A stretch of DNA of 6,656 bases, from NCBI GenBank assembly GCA_947653505.1, contig CANTHI010000212.1, forward strand, positions 1 to 6,656. Direction: 5' to 3'. Of this stretch, positions 1-5,904 are shown in pieces; the first letter of the stretch is position 1, and each line of letters starts with the position of its first letter. The notes under the pieces are model-generated. The model saw nothing but the letters and a program-made list of their open reading frames with translations. It was not told the DNA's origin and made no database searches. The stretch is from an uncultured Eubacterium sp. Its GTDB lineage: Bacteria > Bacillota_A > Clostridia > Lachnospirales > Lachnospiraceae. Position numbers and translations under genes: made by a program.

Positions 1-20
1 TTCTTTTTCTTTTCCTTCAT
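1..20 (-). CDS. Start of the next operon gene (first 6-7 codons), product unknown
   Basis: An ATG at 20-18 overlaps the isomerase TGA stop (19-17) as a second ATGA junction. GAGGG at 31-27 lies 6 nt upstream, a good ribosome site. The visible codons read MKEKKK before the window ends, too little to assign a family. A lysine-rich start fits many Firmicutes proteins. The call rests on the spacing and overlap pattern repeated from the previous junction. Confidence 0.5.
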
Positions 21-1051
21 ATAATTCCCTCGCTGATAATATCCTGTAAGCCCAGCATCCCAAGCAGCAGATGCTGTCCGTCCACAACCGGCATGACAGA
101 TATTTTTTTCTGTTTCATAAGCTGGAACACATCCACTGCCAGAGTATCCGCTTTTACAAATACCGGATGGTCTGTCATGATCTCTCCTGCCTTCATCGAA
201 AAAATATCTTTTTTTCTGTTCATACATCTGCGGATATCTCCGTCACTGATCATCCCTACAAGATATCTGCGTGCATTGACGACCGCGGCTGCTCCGAGCC
301 GGTTTTTCGTTATGACAAAAAGAACCTCTTCCAGTGTCTGGTCCGGTGTTACCGCTGTGTTTTCCATTTGTTTTGCGCACAATGTGCCGGCTGTAACCAG
401 CAGCTTTTTTCCAAGACTTCCTTTCGGGTGAAACAGCGCAAAATCCTTCTCCGAAAAATGATTCAGCTCCGACAGTACCACCGCGACTGCATCTCCGTAG
501 GCTAAGGCAACTGTCGTACTCGTCGTAGGCGCCAGATTATTGGGACATGCCTCACGCTCTACCGGCAGGACAGCCACCAGATCGCAATACTCTGACAAAA
601 TCCCATGCCCGTTGCAAAAAATGCCGGCTGTTTTACAGCCAATGGCCCGGATCGCCGGGATCAGCTGGATCAGCTCATCCGTATTGCCACTATTGCTGAG
701 CAGGATGACAAGATCTTTTTCCTGCAGCATCCCTAAGTCTCCATGAACAGCCTCAGCCGGATGGAGGAAGAAAGACGGCGTCCCAAGACTGGACATGGTA
801 GCGCTGATTTTTCTGGCAATGTGTCCGGACTTGCCCATTCCGGTCCATACGATTTTTCCCTGACAGGCATGACACATCTTTACAATCCCGACCAGCTGTC
901 CATGAAAAGTATTGATCAGATGTTCAATCCCCTTTTTTTCCTCCTCCAATACATACTTCATCCGTCGCTGCAGCTGTGCATCCTGATCATTGGTCACACC
1001 CTCTGCTGTATACTCTGTACGCCGTTCCAGCTGTGCATCCTGACCGTTCAT
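17..1051 (-). CDS. kpsF: KpsF/GutQ-type D-arabinose-5-phosphate isomerase (SIS + two CBS domains)
   Basis: A 344-aa cytosolic enzyme that interconverts D-ribulose 5-phosphate and D-arabinose 5-phosphate, the first committed step towards Kdo in Gram-negative bacteria. The SIS domain (about 45-220) holds WTGMGKSGHIARK (69-81, Lys74), AEAVHGDLGM (99-108, His103), LLSNSGNTDE (117-126, Glu126), REACPNNLAPT (166-176, Glu167) and FALFHPKGSLGKKLL (204-218, His208). These match the conserved Lys, Glu and His positions of E. coli KdsD/GutQ. Two CBS domains follow (about 224-282 and 288-344), with MISDGDIRR at 267-275. Compared with relatives of ~320 aa the N-terminus is about 19 residues longer because of a direct duplication. 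The start at 1051 has GGAGG 5 nt upstream and overlaps the HAD stop as ATGA. The role in this likely Gram-positive locus is uncertain: a Kdo-like acid, an arabinose-derived sugar, or another keto/aldose phosphate. Confidence 0.93.
   Translation of the reverse strand: MNGQDAQLERRTEYTAEGVTNDQDAQLQRRMKYVLEEEKKGIEHLINTFHGQLVGIVKMCHACQGKIVWTGMGKSGHIARKISATMSSLGTPSFFLHPAEAVHGDLGMLQEKDLVILLSNSGNTDELIQLIPAIRAIGCKTAGIFCNGHGILSEYCDLVAVLPVEREACPNNLAPTTSTTVALAYGDAVAVVLSELNHFSEKDFALFHPKGSLGKKLLVTAGTLCAKQMENTAVTPDQTLEEVLFVITKNRLGAAAVVNARRYLVGMISDGDIRRCMNRKKDIFSMKAGEIMTDHPVFVKADTLAVDVFQLMKQKKISVMPVVDGQHLLLGMLGLQDIISEGII
935..1048 (-). repeat. Two-copy 57-bp in-frame duplication at the N-terminus of the isomerase
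   Basis: NGQDAQLERRTEYTAEGVT (residues 2-20, bases 992-1048) is followed by NDQDAQLQRRMKYVLEEEK (21-39, bases 935-991). The period is 19 residues. QDAQL is identical in both, and the encoding DNA shares a run of about 16 bases (CAGCTGTGCATCCTGA on the plus strand). The second copy leads straight into the normal first helix, so the first copy is the added one. Confidence 0.8.
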
Positions 1052-1061
1052 AACGCCCTCC
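1048..1061 (-). promoter_or_regulatory. Coupled stop/start (ATGA) with strong ribosome site between HAD and isomerase genes
   Basis: The isomerase ATG (1051-1049) overlaps the HAD TGA stop (1050-1048). GGAGGG at 1061-1056 sits inside the last HAD codons. This layout is typical of translational coupling, giving matched amounts of the two proteins. Confidence 0.75.
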
Positions 1062-1776
1062 GTAAGCCTTTTGCCTGATCCATTTCATATGTTCCAAGAA
1101 TGTAATCCACTGCATCCGCAAATGACCGCGCCGCGAACACAGCTCCCGCCGCGGCTGCGTCCTTTTCATCCGAAAAGCCGAACCCGTACAGCACACCGAT
1201 CAGATCCACGCCACCCGCCGCGGCGCCGTATGCATCGCTGGCCGTATCTCCTGCCAGCACGCCATTTGCGCCTGCTCCGTACTGCTGCATGGCCTGCCGG
1301 ATACGGATACCTTTGTCCACCTCTCCCGCCGCGTCACAGCCATAAACAGCATCCAGCAAATGCTCCATGCCGGATAGTTTCACCAGATCGTCTGCCTGCT
1401 CCTGCGGCTTATTCGTGGCAACCGCCGTAAAGATCCCATTGCCGCGAAGCCGCTGTAAAGATTCCAAAACACCCGGATACAATGACGCATGGCAGATCTG
1501 GTTCTGTTCATATTCCTGACGGAAAATCCTTACAAACTGTTCCGTATCTGCCTGCGACAGGCCAGATACCTGCGGCTCTGTGTCTGCCTGCGGCAGACCA
1601 TATACCCGCCGTACGGAATCACGCAGCGGCGGACCGATAAATGACCGCAGCGTCTGCTGATCCGGCGCCGGAAGCCCCAGCTTACGGATCGTATATTCCA
1701 GACTGTTCAAAATCCCTTCTGACGTATCCAGCAATGTCCCATCCATATCAAAAAATGCAGTCTGATACTGTTTCAT
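1048..1776 (-). CDS. HAD-superfamily phosphatase, phosphoglycolate-phosphatase (Gph/PpaX) type
   Basis: A 242-aa soluble HAD subfamily I hydrolase. All four motifs are visible: FFDMDGTLLDT (8-18) with nucleophile Asp10 and general acid Asp12, Thr121 in VATNKP (119-124), Lys155 in GEVDKG, and GDTASD (176-181) with the Mg2+-binding aspartates. The helical cap (about 19-85) contains FIGPPLRDS (46-54), usual for the phosphoglycolate phosphatase/CbbY branch. The family removes phosphate from small phosphorylated metabolites; the true substrate here is unknown. Its stop overlaps the start of the arabinose-5-phosphate isomerase gene as ATGA, so a sugar phosphate of the same pathway is a reasonable guess (inference). 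The ATG at 1776 has AGAGAGG 8 nt upstream. Oddly, the cap carries a direct 12-residue duplication (about 57-80), which makes it longer than usual. Confidence 0.88.
   Translation of the reverse strand: MKQYQTAFFDMDGTLLDTSEGILNSLEYTIRKLGLPAPDQQTLRSFIGPPLRDSVRRVYGLPQADTEPQVSGLSQADTEQFVRIFRQEYEQNQICHASLYPGVLESLQRLRGNGIFTAVATNKPQEQADDLVKLSGMEHLLDAVYGCDAAGEVDKGIRIRQAMQQYGAGANGVLAGDTASDAYGAAAGGVDLIGVLYGFGFSDEKDAAAAGAVFAARSFADAVDYILGTYEMDQAKGLRRAL
1540..1599 (-). repeat. Two-copy 36-bp in-frame duplication in the HAD cap domain
   Basis: GLPQADTE (residues 60-67, bases 1576-1599) is repeated as GLSQADTE (residues 72-79, bases 1540-1563) with a 12-residue, 36-bp period; Val lies two residues before each copy. 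Related phosphatases normally show one such GL-x-x-x-DTE segment after the RRVY motif, so the second copy looks like an internal duplication. Confidence 0.75.
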
Positions 1777-1795
1777 GTCCCCATCCTCTCTATCT

Positions 1796-3535
1796 CTATT
1801 CCCGCTTCCACAGACCTCCCGCCGCCTGCCGCAGCTTCCGGAGCGGCGCTGTGACCCGCCAGCTGTTAGAATCCAGCACAGCCTGCATCCCGGCCTGCGC
1901 CTGTGCAGCCTGCTGCTGCATCTGCTGTTTACTCCGGTATGCCTGCTCTGCTTCCTGCCGCGCCTGCGCGGCCTGTGTCTGCGCCTGCGTCACCTGCTGC
2001 TGCGCCTGTGCGGTCTGTGTCTGTGCCTGTGTTACCTGCTGCTGCGCGGCCCGTACCTGTGCCTGTGTCTGCTCCAGCTCTTCCTGTATCCGCTGCCCGC
2101 GCTCTTTTTCCTGTCTTACTGCTTCCTGCGCTTTCATACACTGCTCCTGCGCCCTGTCTGCCCGTTCCTGCGCGGCAGCAATACGCTCAGCTGTAGTCGG
2201 AATCTTCTGGTATCCGACGAACTCCTCCGCCCGCTTCCAGAAAGCGTCCAGCGTCTCCCCGTCCGCCCTGGCAAGCGGCTGTACCAGCTGTGCGGATGCG
2301 CCTCTGGCAGATACTATTTTTTGTACCGCCTCCTGCTCTTCCAGGGCAAATACAGACCGGTCCAGTCCGTATTTTCCAAGATAATAATCCAGATGATACT
2401 GATAGAGCTCCAGCTCATCCGGACCGGTCAGTCTCCAGCGCACATACTGGTCCGTCGTCGCCAGCTCCATCGGTGCCAGATACGCAAAAATATAATAATT
2501 CAGCAGGCAGCTGGCAGCTTCACCGGACTGGCAGTATGGATACAGGTCACTCTTTTTTTCCATCCCATGCACCGTTTTTCCCCAAAGCAGCGCATCCAGC
2601 ATAATATTTCCAAATATGGCCAGAACCTGCCGGCTGCGTGTCAGACTCAGGATATTGGGCCTGCAAAGATCTATCCGCTCCTGCGGCAGTCCGAAGGTCA
2701 CGTGCAGCAGATCTCCCGGATCCGGCCGGAAATAAAACTGATCCCCATAATCCTTTTTCGCCTGCTCCAGCAGTTCCAGCGGCGTCACAGAGCTCTCGCC
2801 CATCGTCAGCGGATCAGCCATATAATTGCCGCACACAAGCGCTTCCCACTGCGGCTCTGCTCCATACAGTCTCAGATACGCAAGATATTCGTCGCGCAGC
2901 ATAACCGCCAGAATTTCCCTGCCGGACAGCAGTCTGTCCGATGCTTCCGTCCAGAGACGGTGAAACTCCTGATACCGCCTCTCCAGCCCGCAGCGGTCCG
3001 CCCAGTGCGGATCCCCCTCGCAAAGAAAGGCCGTGCCAAGATATCCCGGAAACCGGAGCGGCCCTGCCTCAAATACAAGCAGACGAATCCCCCGCCGGTT
3101 TACGACCGTAACAAGACTGTGGACGGTCTTTGGATATGTAACAACAGCTTCAATCTTGTCGCCCTTTGCCTGCATATCATCAAAAAAATGCTCCAGCATC
3201 CCGGTCAGCTGCGCATCATCCTGCTGCTGTAAATAAACAGATGCAGCCAGTGCCCCGCCCTGCTGTTCGCGCACACGCAAAAGAAACTCATCCGGAATCA
3301 CATAATCCGCAAGCGCCGCACGCTCCTGCTGCTCCGGCACCTGATAAGACCATGCCGCCTCTCCTCCATAGGCCATACCGCCATCTCCCAGTCCGCCGGT
3401 TTCCCAGTTTACATAGCGTTCCTGTGCAATCAGCTTCCAGTGATCCTTCCGGCACCGGTCAGCCATCAGGCAATAAGCCCAGCCTTCGTGATCAATGCTC
3501 AGATTGGTAAGCCCAAACATAAATCCAACAATCAT
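1796..3535 (-). CDS. Putative polysaccharide glycosyltransferase with C-terminal coiled coil and SWRVTAPLR tail
   Basis: A 579-aa protein. The ATG at 3535 follows GAAAGG at 9 nt; a TTG seven codons upstream is a weaker start. Residues ~125-320 suggest a divergent GT-B transferase of the capsule-synthesis kind: LLVFEAGPLRFPGYLGTAF (152-170) resembles the ExGPLRxPxxxxTxYF stretch of bacterial capsule transferases, FYFRPDP (267-273) resembles the RxHP site, and NIMLDALLWGKTVHG (310-324) resembles the EALLxGKPV nucleotide-binding helix. Residues ~450-550 form a Gln/Ala/Glu-rich coiled coil with a duplicated 14-residue unit. The end carries SNSWRVTAPLRKLR (556-569), a tail seen on many large polysaccharide glycosyltransferases after such coiled coils, perhaps for membrane or partner contact. 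The fold is an inference from weak motifs; the coiled coil and tail are clear. Donor and acceptor are unknown. Gaps to neighbours are 42 and 19 nt. Confidence 0.62.
   Translation of the reverse strand: MIVGFMFGLTNLSIDHEGWAYCLMADRCRKDHWKLIAQERYVNWETGGLGDGGMAYGGEAAWSYQVPEQQERAALADYVIPDEFLLRVREQQGGALAASVYLQQQDDAQLTGMLEHFFDDMQAKGDKIEAVVTYPKTVHSLVTVVNRRGIRLLVFEAGPLRFPGYLGTAFLCEGDPHWADRCGLERRYQEFHRLWTEASDRLLSGREILAVMLRDEYLAYLRLYGAEPQWEALVCGNYMADPLTMGESSVTPLELLEQAKKDYGDQFYFRPDPGDLLHVTFGLPQERIDLCRPNILSLTRSRQVLAIFGNIMLDALLWGKTVHGMEKKSDLYPYCQSGEAASCLLNYYIFAYLAPMELATTDQYVRWRLTGPDELELYQYHLDYYLGKYGLDRSVFALEEQEAVQKIVSARGASAQLVQPLARADGETLDAFWKRAEEFVGYQKIPTTAERIAAAQERADRAQEQCMKAQEAVRQEKERGQRIQEELEQTQAQVRAAQQQVTQAQTQTAQAQQQVTQAQTQAAQARQEAEQAYRSKQQMQQQAAQAQAGMQAVLDSNSWRVTAPLRKLRQAAGGLWKRE
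1964..2047 (-). repeat. Two-copy 42-bp in-frame tandem repeat coding for coiled coil
   Basis: Copies at 2006-2047 and 1964-2005 encode AQQQVTQAQTQTAQ and AQQQVTQAQTQAAQ. By hand count they match at 37 of 42 bases. All five differences are C/T transitions and only one changes an amino acid (Thr/Ala). Flanking sequence on both sides continues in a more degenerate Gln/Ala pattern, so older copies are likely. Fourteen residues is two heptads, so gain or loss of a unit would keep coiled-coil register. Confidence 0.85.
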
Positions 3536-3544
3536 TTTCCAATT

Positions 3545-3550
3545 CCTTTC
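3545..3550 (-). promoter_or_regulatory. Ribosome binding site deciding the start of the coiled-coil transferase gene
   Basis: GAAAGG on the minus strand precedes the ATG at 3535 by 9 nt. The alternative TTG at 3556 would place this site inside the coding sequence and has no comparable site of its own in view. Confidence 0.5.
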
Positions 3551-3577
3551 GCACAACTGCCCATAAATATATGCTGC

Positions 3578-4804
3578 TTACGAATCATAAAAATCCGACA
3601 GGACCTCCTCGACTCTGCGCTGCTTTTCTTCGTCGTCCAGACCCTCATCCATCTGCGCCGCTTTTAACCGTTTCAGCAGATCCTCCTTATCGATCAGGAA
3701 CTGCGGGTCATTCACATTGATGCCCTTTTCCCTGCGGCCTTTATCTATGATCCGCATATAGGCAAACCGGCTTCCCAGCGTTTTTTTTACAAACCGGACC
3801 ACGCAGTTGATATAAGAAAGCCCGGAGATAAAGCCGCAGCAGGAAGCAAGTGTATACACATCCCGCAGAATTTCCAGGCCAAGCTTATAATGGTGCAGCG
3901 GCCTTTGTGTTTCCACGAGACAATTGTGCAGTCTGCCTGCCGACCGGACCACATCCTTATAATACAGGAGCCTGTCCCCAAAATGCGCCTGGAATGCTTC
4001 TAAAATCTCCCTGTCATCCGTCCCAAGAAATACATAGTCCGCACCCGTTTTTTTCAGCCCCTCTTCCGCTGCCTGAATATATTCCTGCGCAGATACATGT
4101 ATGGCATGCGCGGCAAACGCGAGCTTCATATCGCCTCCGCGTCCGTGGACCCCTAATACCTTCTTTCCCTGAAACAGCTTTTCTATTCCTTCGTGCACCG
4201 TCTGCCAGACGTCCGGCCGGATATGGATATATTTTTTCATCAGCTGCGCGTACCGTTCCAGATCAGCTTCTGTATACTGGTAATTCCGGTCTACCAGCGG
4301 AATATGAACCCAGTCAAAGCCATATCCTTTCCCGATATCATCATAGACGACAAAGCAGCTTTTTTTTGCTTCTTCGACAGTCAGTCCTCCTACCGGCTCA
4401 AAATAATACTCAAATATATTTGTCGTGCCATGTACCGGAACCTCTTCTTTGTAAAATTCGCTTGCATACCAGTCCACACACGGCAGCATCCCCAGACGGT
4501 CCGCGACATTGATCCGGTTCAGCAGGACCGTAAGCTGGGAACAAAAGCCAAAAGCTTCGGTATCGAAAGGGATCATATATACGATGTTTCCCTCGTTTTG
4601 CCTGCCACACTGGTGAATGTCCATCCGGAGCAGCCCTTCTTCCGGTGGCGCCGACATGCCTTCCTGCCCGTTGTATCCCGTACTGCCAAACCGGTACGAT
4701 AATACATAATCCCTAAATTCCGCCCGTCCGAGCTGATGAAAGGTCTTTAAAATACAATGTATTTTCTCATTTTTTCTTAACCAAAAACCAAATATTTTTT
4801 TCAT
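3578..4804 (-). CDS. Fucosyltransferase-like GT-B glycosyltransferase (NodZ/O-fucosyltransferase superfamily)
   Basis: A 408-aa protein. The ATG at 4804 is chosen because it follows GGGAAAGG with 8 nt spacing; a longer frame from 4882 would overlap the preceding gene by 55 nt. GFCSQLTVLLNRINVADRLG (86-105) followed by a PCVDW stretch matches the N-terminal phosphate-loop region of alpha-1,6/O-fucosyltransferase-like enzymes (usually G-hydrophobic-LNxLxxAxxxGxxPVVDW). VLGVHGRGGD (216-225) gives the hallmark HxRxxD motif through His220, Arg222 and Asp225. YVFLGTDD (257-264) then DVYTLASCCGFISGLS (315-330) match the nucleotide-sugar end of the fold. The C-terminal ~35 residues are charged and helical. 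Relatives transfer fucose from GDP-fucose, but donor specificity cannot be read here and no GDP-fucose synthesis gene is visible. No signal peptide or membrane helix is seen, so it probably acts at the inner face of the membrane. Confidence 0.78.
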   Translation of the reverse strand: MKKIFGFWLRKNEKIHCILKTFHQLGRAEFRDYVLSYRFGSTGYNGQEGMSAPPEEGLLRMDIHQCGRQNEGNIVYMIPFDTEAFGFCSQLTVLLNRINVADRLGMLPCVDWYASEFYKEEVPVHGTTNIFEYYFEPVGGLTVEEAKKSCFVVYDDIGKGYGFDWVHIPLVDRNYQYTEADLERYAQLMKKYIHIRPDVWQTVHEGIEKLFQGKKVLGVHGRGGDMKLAFAAHAIHVSAQEYIQAAEEGLKKTGADYVFLGTDDREILEAFQAHFGDRLLYYKDVVRSAGRLHNCLVETQRPLHHYKLGLEILRDVYTLASCCGFISGLSYINCVVRFVKKTLGSRFAYMRIIDKGRREKGINVNDPQFLIDKEDLLKRLKAAQMDEGLDDEEKQRRVEEVLSDFYDS

Positions 4805-4812
4805 GGAACATA

Positions 4813-4820
4813 CCTTTCCC
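4813..4820 (-). promoter_or_regulatory. Ribosome binding site deciding the start of the fucosyltransferase-like gene
   Basis: GGGAAAGG on the minus strand lies 8 nt before the ATG at 4804, within the 23-nt gap after the SDR stop codon. It supports this start over the longer frame opening at 4882 inside the SDR gene. Confidence 0.6.
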
Positions 4821-4827
4821 GCTGTTT

Positions 4828-5874
4828 TTATCCTTTCAGATGTACCGCTTTCAAGTCTTTCGCATAGTTGGTACAGTACCACTCCAGCGTTGCCCGCAGC
4901 CCATCCTCCATAGATACAAAAGTACGTTTCTGAAATTCAGTCTCCACACGGCTTCCATTCACACGCTGTTTCATAATGGCGCCTGGCACCGTATGGTCAG
5001 ATTCCGGCACCACCACCTCCGCGCCCAGCTGTATTGCAATCTTTTTTGCGAGCTCATAAATCGTAGTCCGGGAATGCCCCGCGATATTATAGACATTCTG
5101 CCTGCCATGCAGCAGCACGTTCCACATCTCTTCCACCGCGTCCGCGACATACTCATACACATGGACCGCCTGCCCGTGATCCCGCATCTGTATCGATCCG
5201 GACAGCGCTTTTCTGATAAACTCATACAAAACGCGTACGTCATCCTCCCTTACGCCCGGTCCATAGGTAAACGAAGGCCTGACAATCCGCACCTGCATCC
5301 CCTGCCGCCGGTACAGTTCACAAATCGCTTCCCCGCACCGCTTTCCTTCAATATAACAAAGACGGGGATGATCCAGCCCTGCATAGCTGATGTCTTCCTC
5401 CACATACTCTTCTTTCGGATTTTCCGCATACACCGCGCCGGAGCTGACATACAAAAATTTCCCCTGCGGCAGCAGTTTACCGAGTAACCGGTCCGTCGCA
5501 AGCGTATTCTGGCGGATGGCGCTGACCGGGTCCTCTAAAAATTTTCCCGGCTGTCCATAACCGGATGCGTGGATGATAACATCTGCGCAGGGCAGCGTCG
5601 CGCAAAAATCCATATCTGCCAGATCCCCGCGGATAAATGTAATCCACGACTCCGTCTCCAGTTCCTGCAATACGTCTGGAATATCCCTGTGAATGACAGC
5701 ATATACATGGGCAGGCCCGTATCCCTGTGTTGCTGTTTCTTTTAAGGTAAAGAGCATGTATACGCCAAAAAGTCCGCTGGCTCCTGTGAGCAGGAGCTGT
5801 TTTCCTGCCAGTTCACTCAGGTCACAGGCCTTTCGTATACGCTTCACATCCTGATAAATAATTGTATTATCCAT
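4828..5874 (-). CDS. NAD-dependent epimerase/dehydratase (extended SDR), nucleotide-sugar modifying
   Basis: A complete 348-aa extended short-chain dehydrogenase, the usual length for nucleotide-sugar epimerases, dehydratases and UDP-glucuronate decarboxylases. After a 24-residue lead there is a Rossmann beta strand and the dinucleotide-binding motif GASGLFG (31-37). An acidic GDLAD follows at 83-87 and HASGYGQPG at 102-110. The catalytic set is present: SSGAVYA (144-150) with the conserved Ser, then Tyr174 and Lys178 in YIEGK. VRPSFTYGPG-like residues near 198-208 are also typical. The protein should be cytosolic and use NAD(P). The substrate cannot be told from sequence alone. The ATG start at 5874 has AGAAAGGA 6 nt upstream. 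The gene begins 30 nt after the membrane-protein stop and ends 23 nt before the fucosyltransferase-like gene, fitting one operon. It may supply that transferase with its donor sugar (inference). Confidence 0.9.
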   Translation of the reverse strand: MDNTIIYQDVKRIRKACDLSELAGKQLLLTGASGLFGVYMLFTLKETATQGYGPAHVYAVIHRDIPDVLQELETESWITFIRGDLADMDFCATLPCADVIIHASGYGQPGKFLEDPVSAIRQNTLATDRLLGKLLPQGKFLYVSSGAVYAENPKEEYVEEDISYAGLDHPRLCYIEGKRCGEAICELYRRQGMQVRIVRPSFTYGPGVREDDVRVLYEFIRKALSGSIQMRDHGQAVHVYEYVADAVEEMWNVLLHGRQNVYNIAGHSRTTIYELAKKIAIQLGAEVVVPESDHTVPGAIMKQRVNGSRVETEFQKRTFVSMEDGLRATLEWYCTNYAKDLKAVHLKG

Positions 5875-5904
5875 ACCATTTCCTTTCTGCGGTCAGATAC
5901 CTTT

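Noticed and set aside
71..505. Plus-strand open frame over the CBS-domain region of the isomerase gene
   Set aside because: It is a shadow of a gene with clear SIS and CBS motifs on the minus strand and shows no domain of its own.
1964..2047. Direct repeats considered as a CRISPR array or minisatellite
   Set aside because: The copies are contiguous without spacers, in frame, and encode coiled coil with mostly silent differences, so they are an intragenic coding duplication.
1641..2384. A Cys/Ala-rich plus-strand open frame that superficially looks like a cysteine-repeat protein
   Set aside because: Its cysteines come from reading the complement of GCA/CAG-type repeats of the coiled coil in another frame. 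It runs across the boundary of two real minus-strand genes.
1775..3232. A long plus-strand open frame (485 codons) opposite the coiled-coil transferase gene
   Set aside because: It is rich in Leu, Arg, Cys and Pro with low-complexity stretches, as expected for the antisense of a Gln/Ala-rich coding sequence. It has no recognisable domain and conflicts with the motif-bearing minus-strand gene.
3536..3577. The largest complete intergenic gap (42 nt), examined for a promoter or terminator
   Set aside because: It holds a ribosome binding site but no paired -35/-10 boxes and no GC-rich stem followed by a T-run; it is too short for independent control elements that I could support.
4805..4882. N-terminal extension of the fucosyltransferase-like protein starting at 4882
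   Set aside because: It would overlap the end of the SDR gene by 55 nt and lacks a ribosome site, while the internal ATG at 4804 has one at the right distance.
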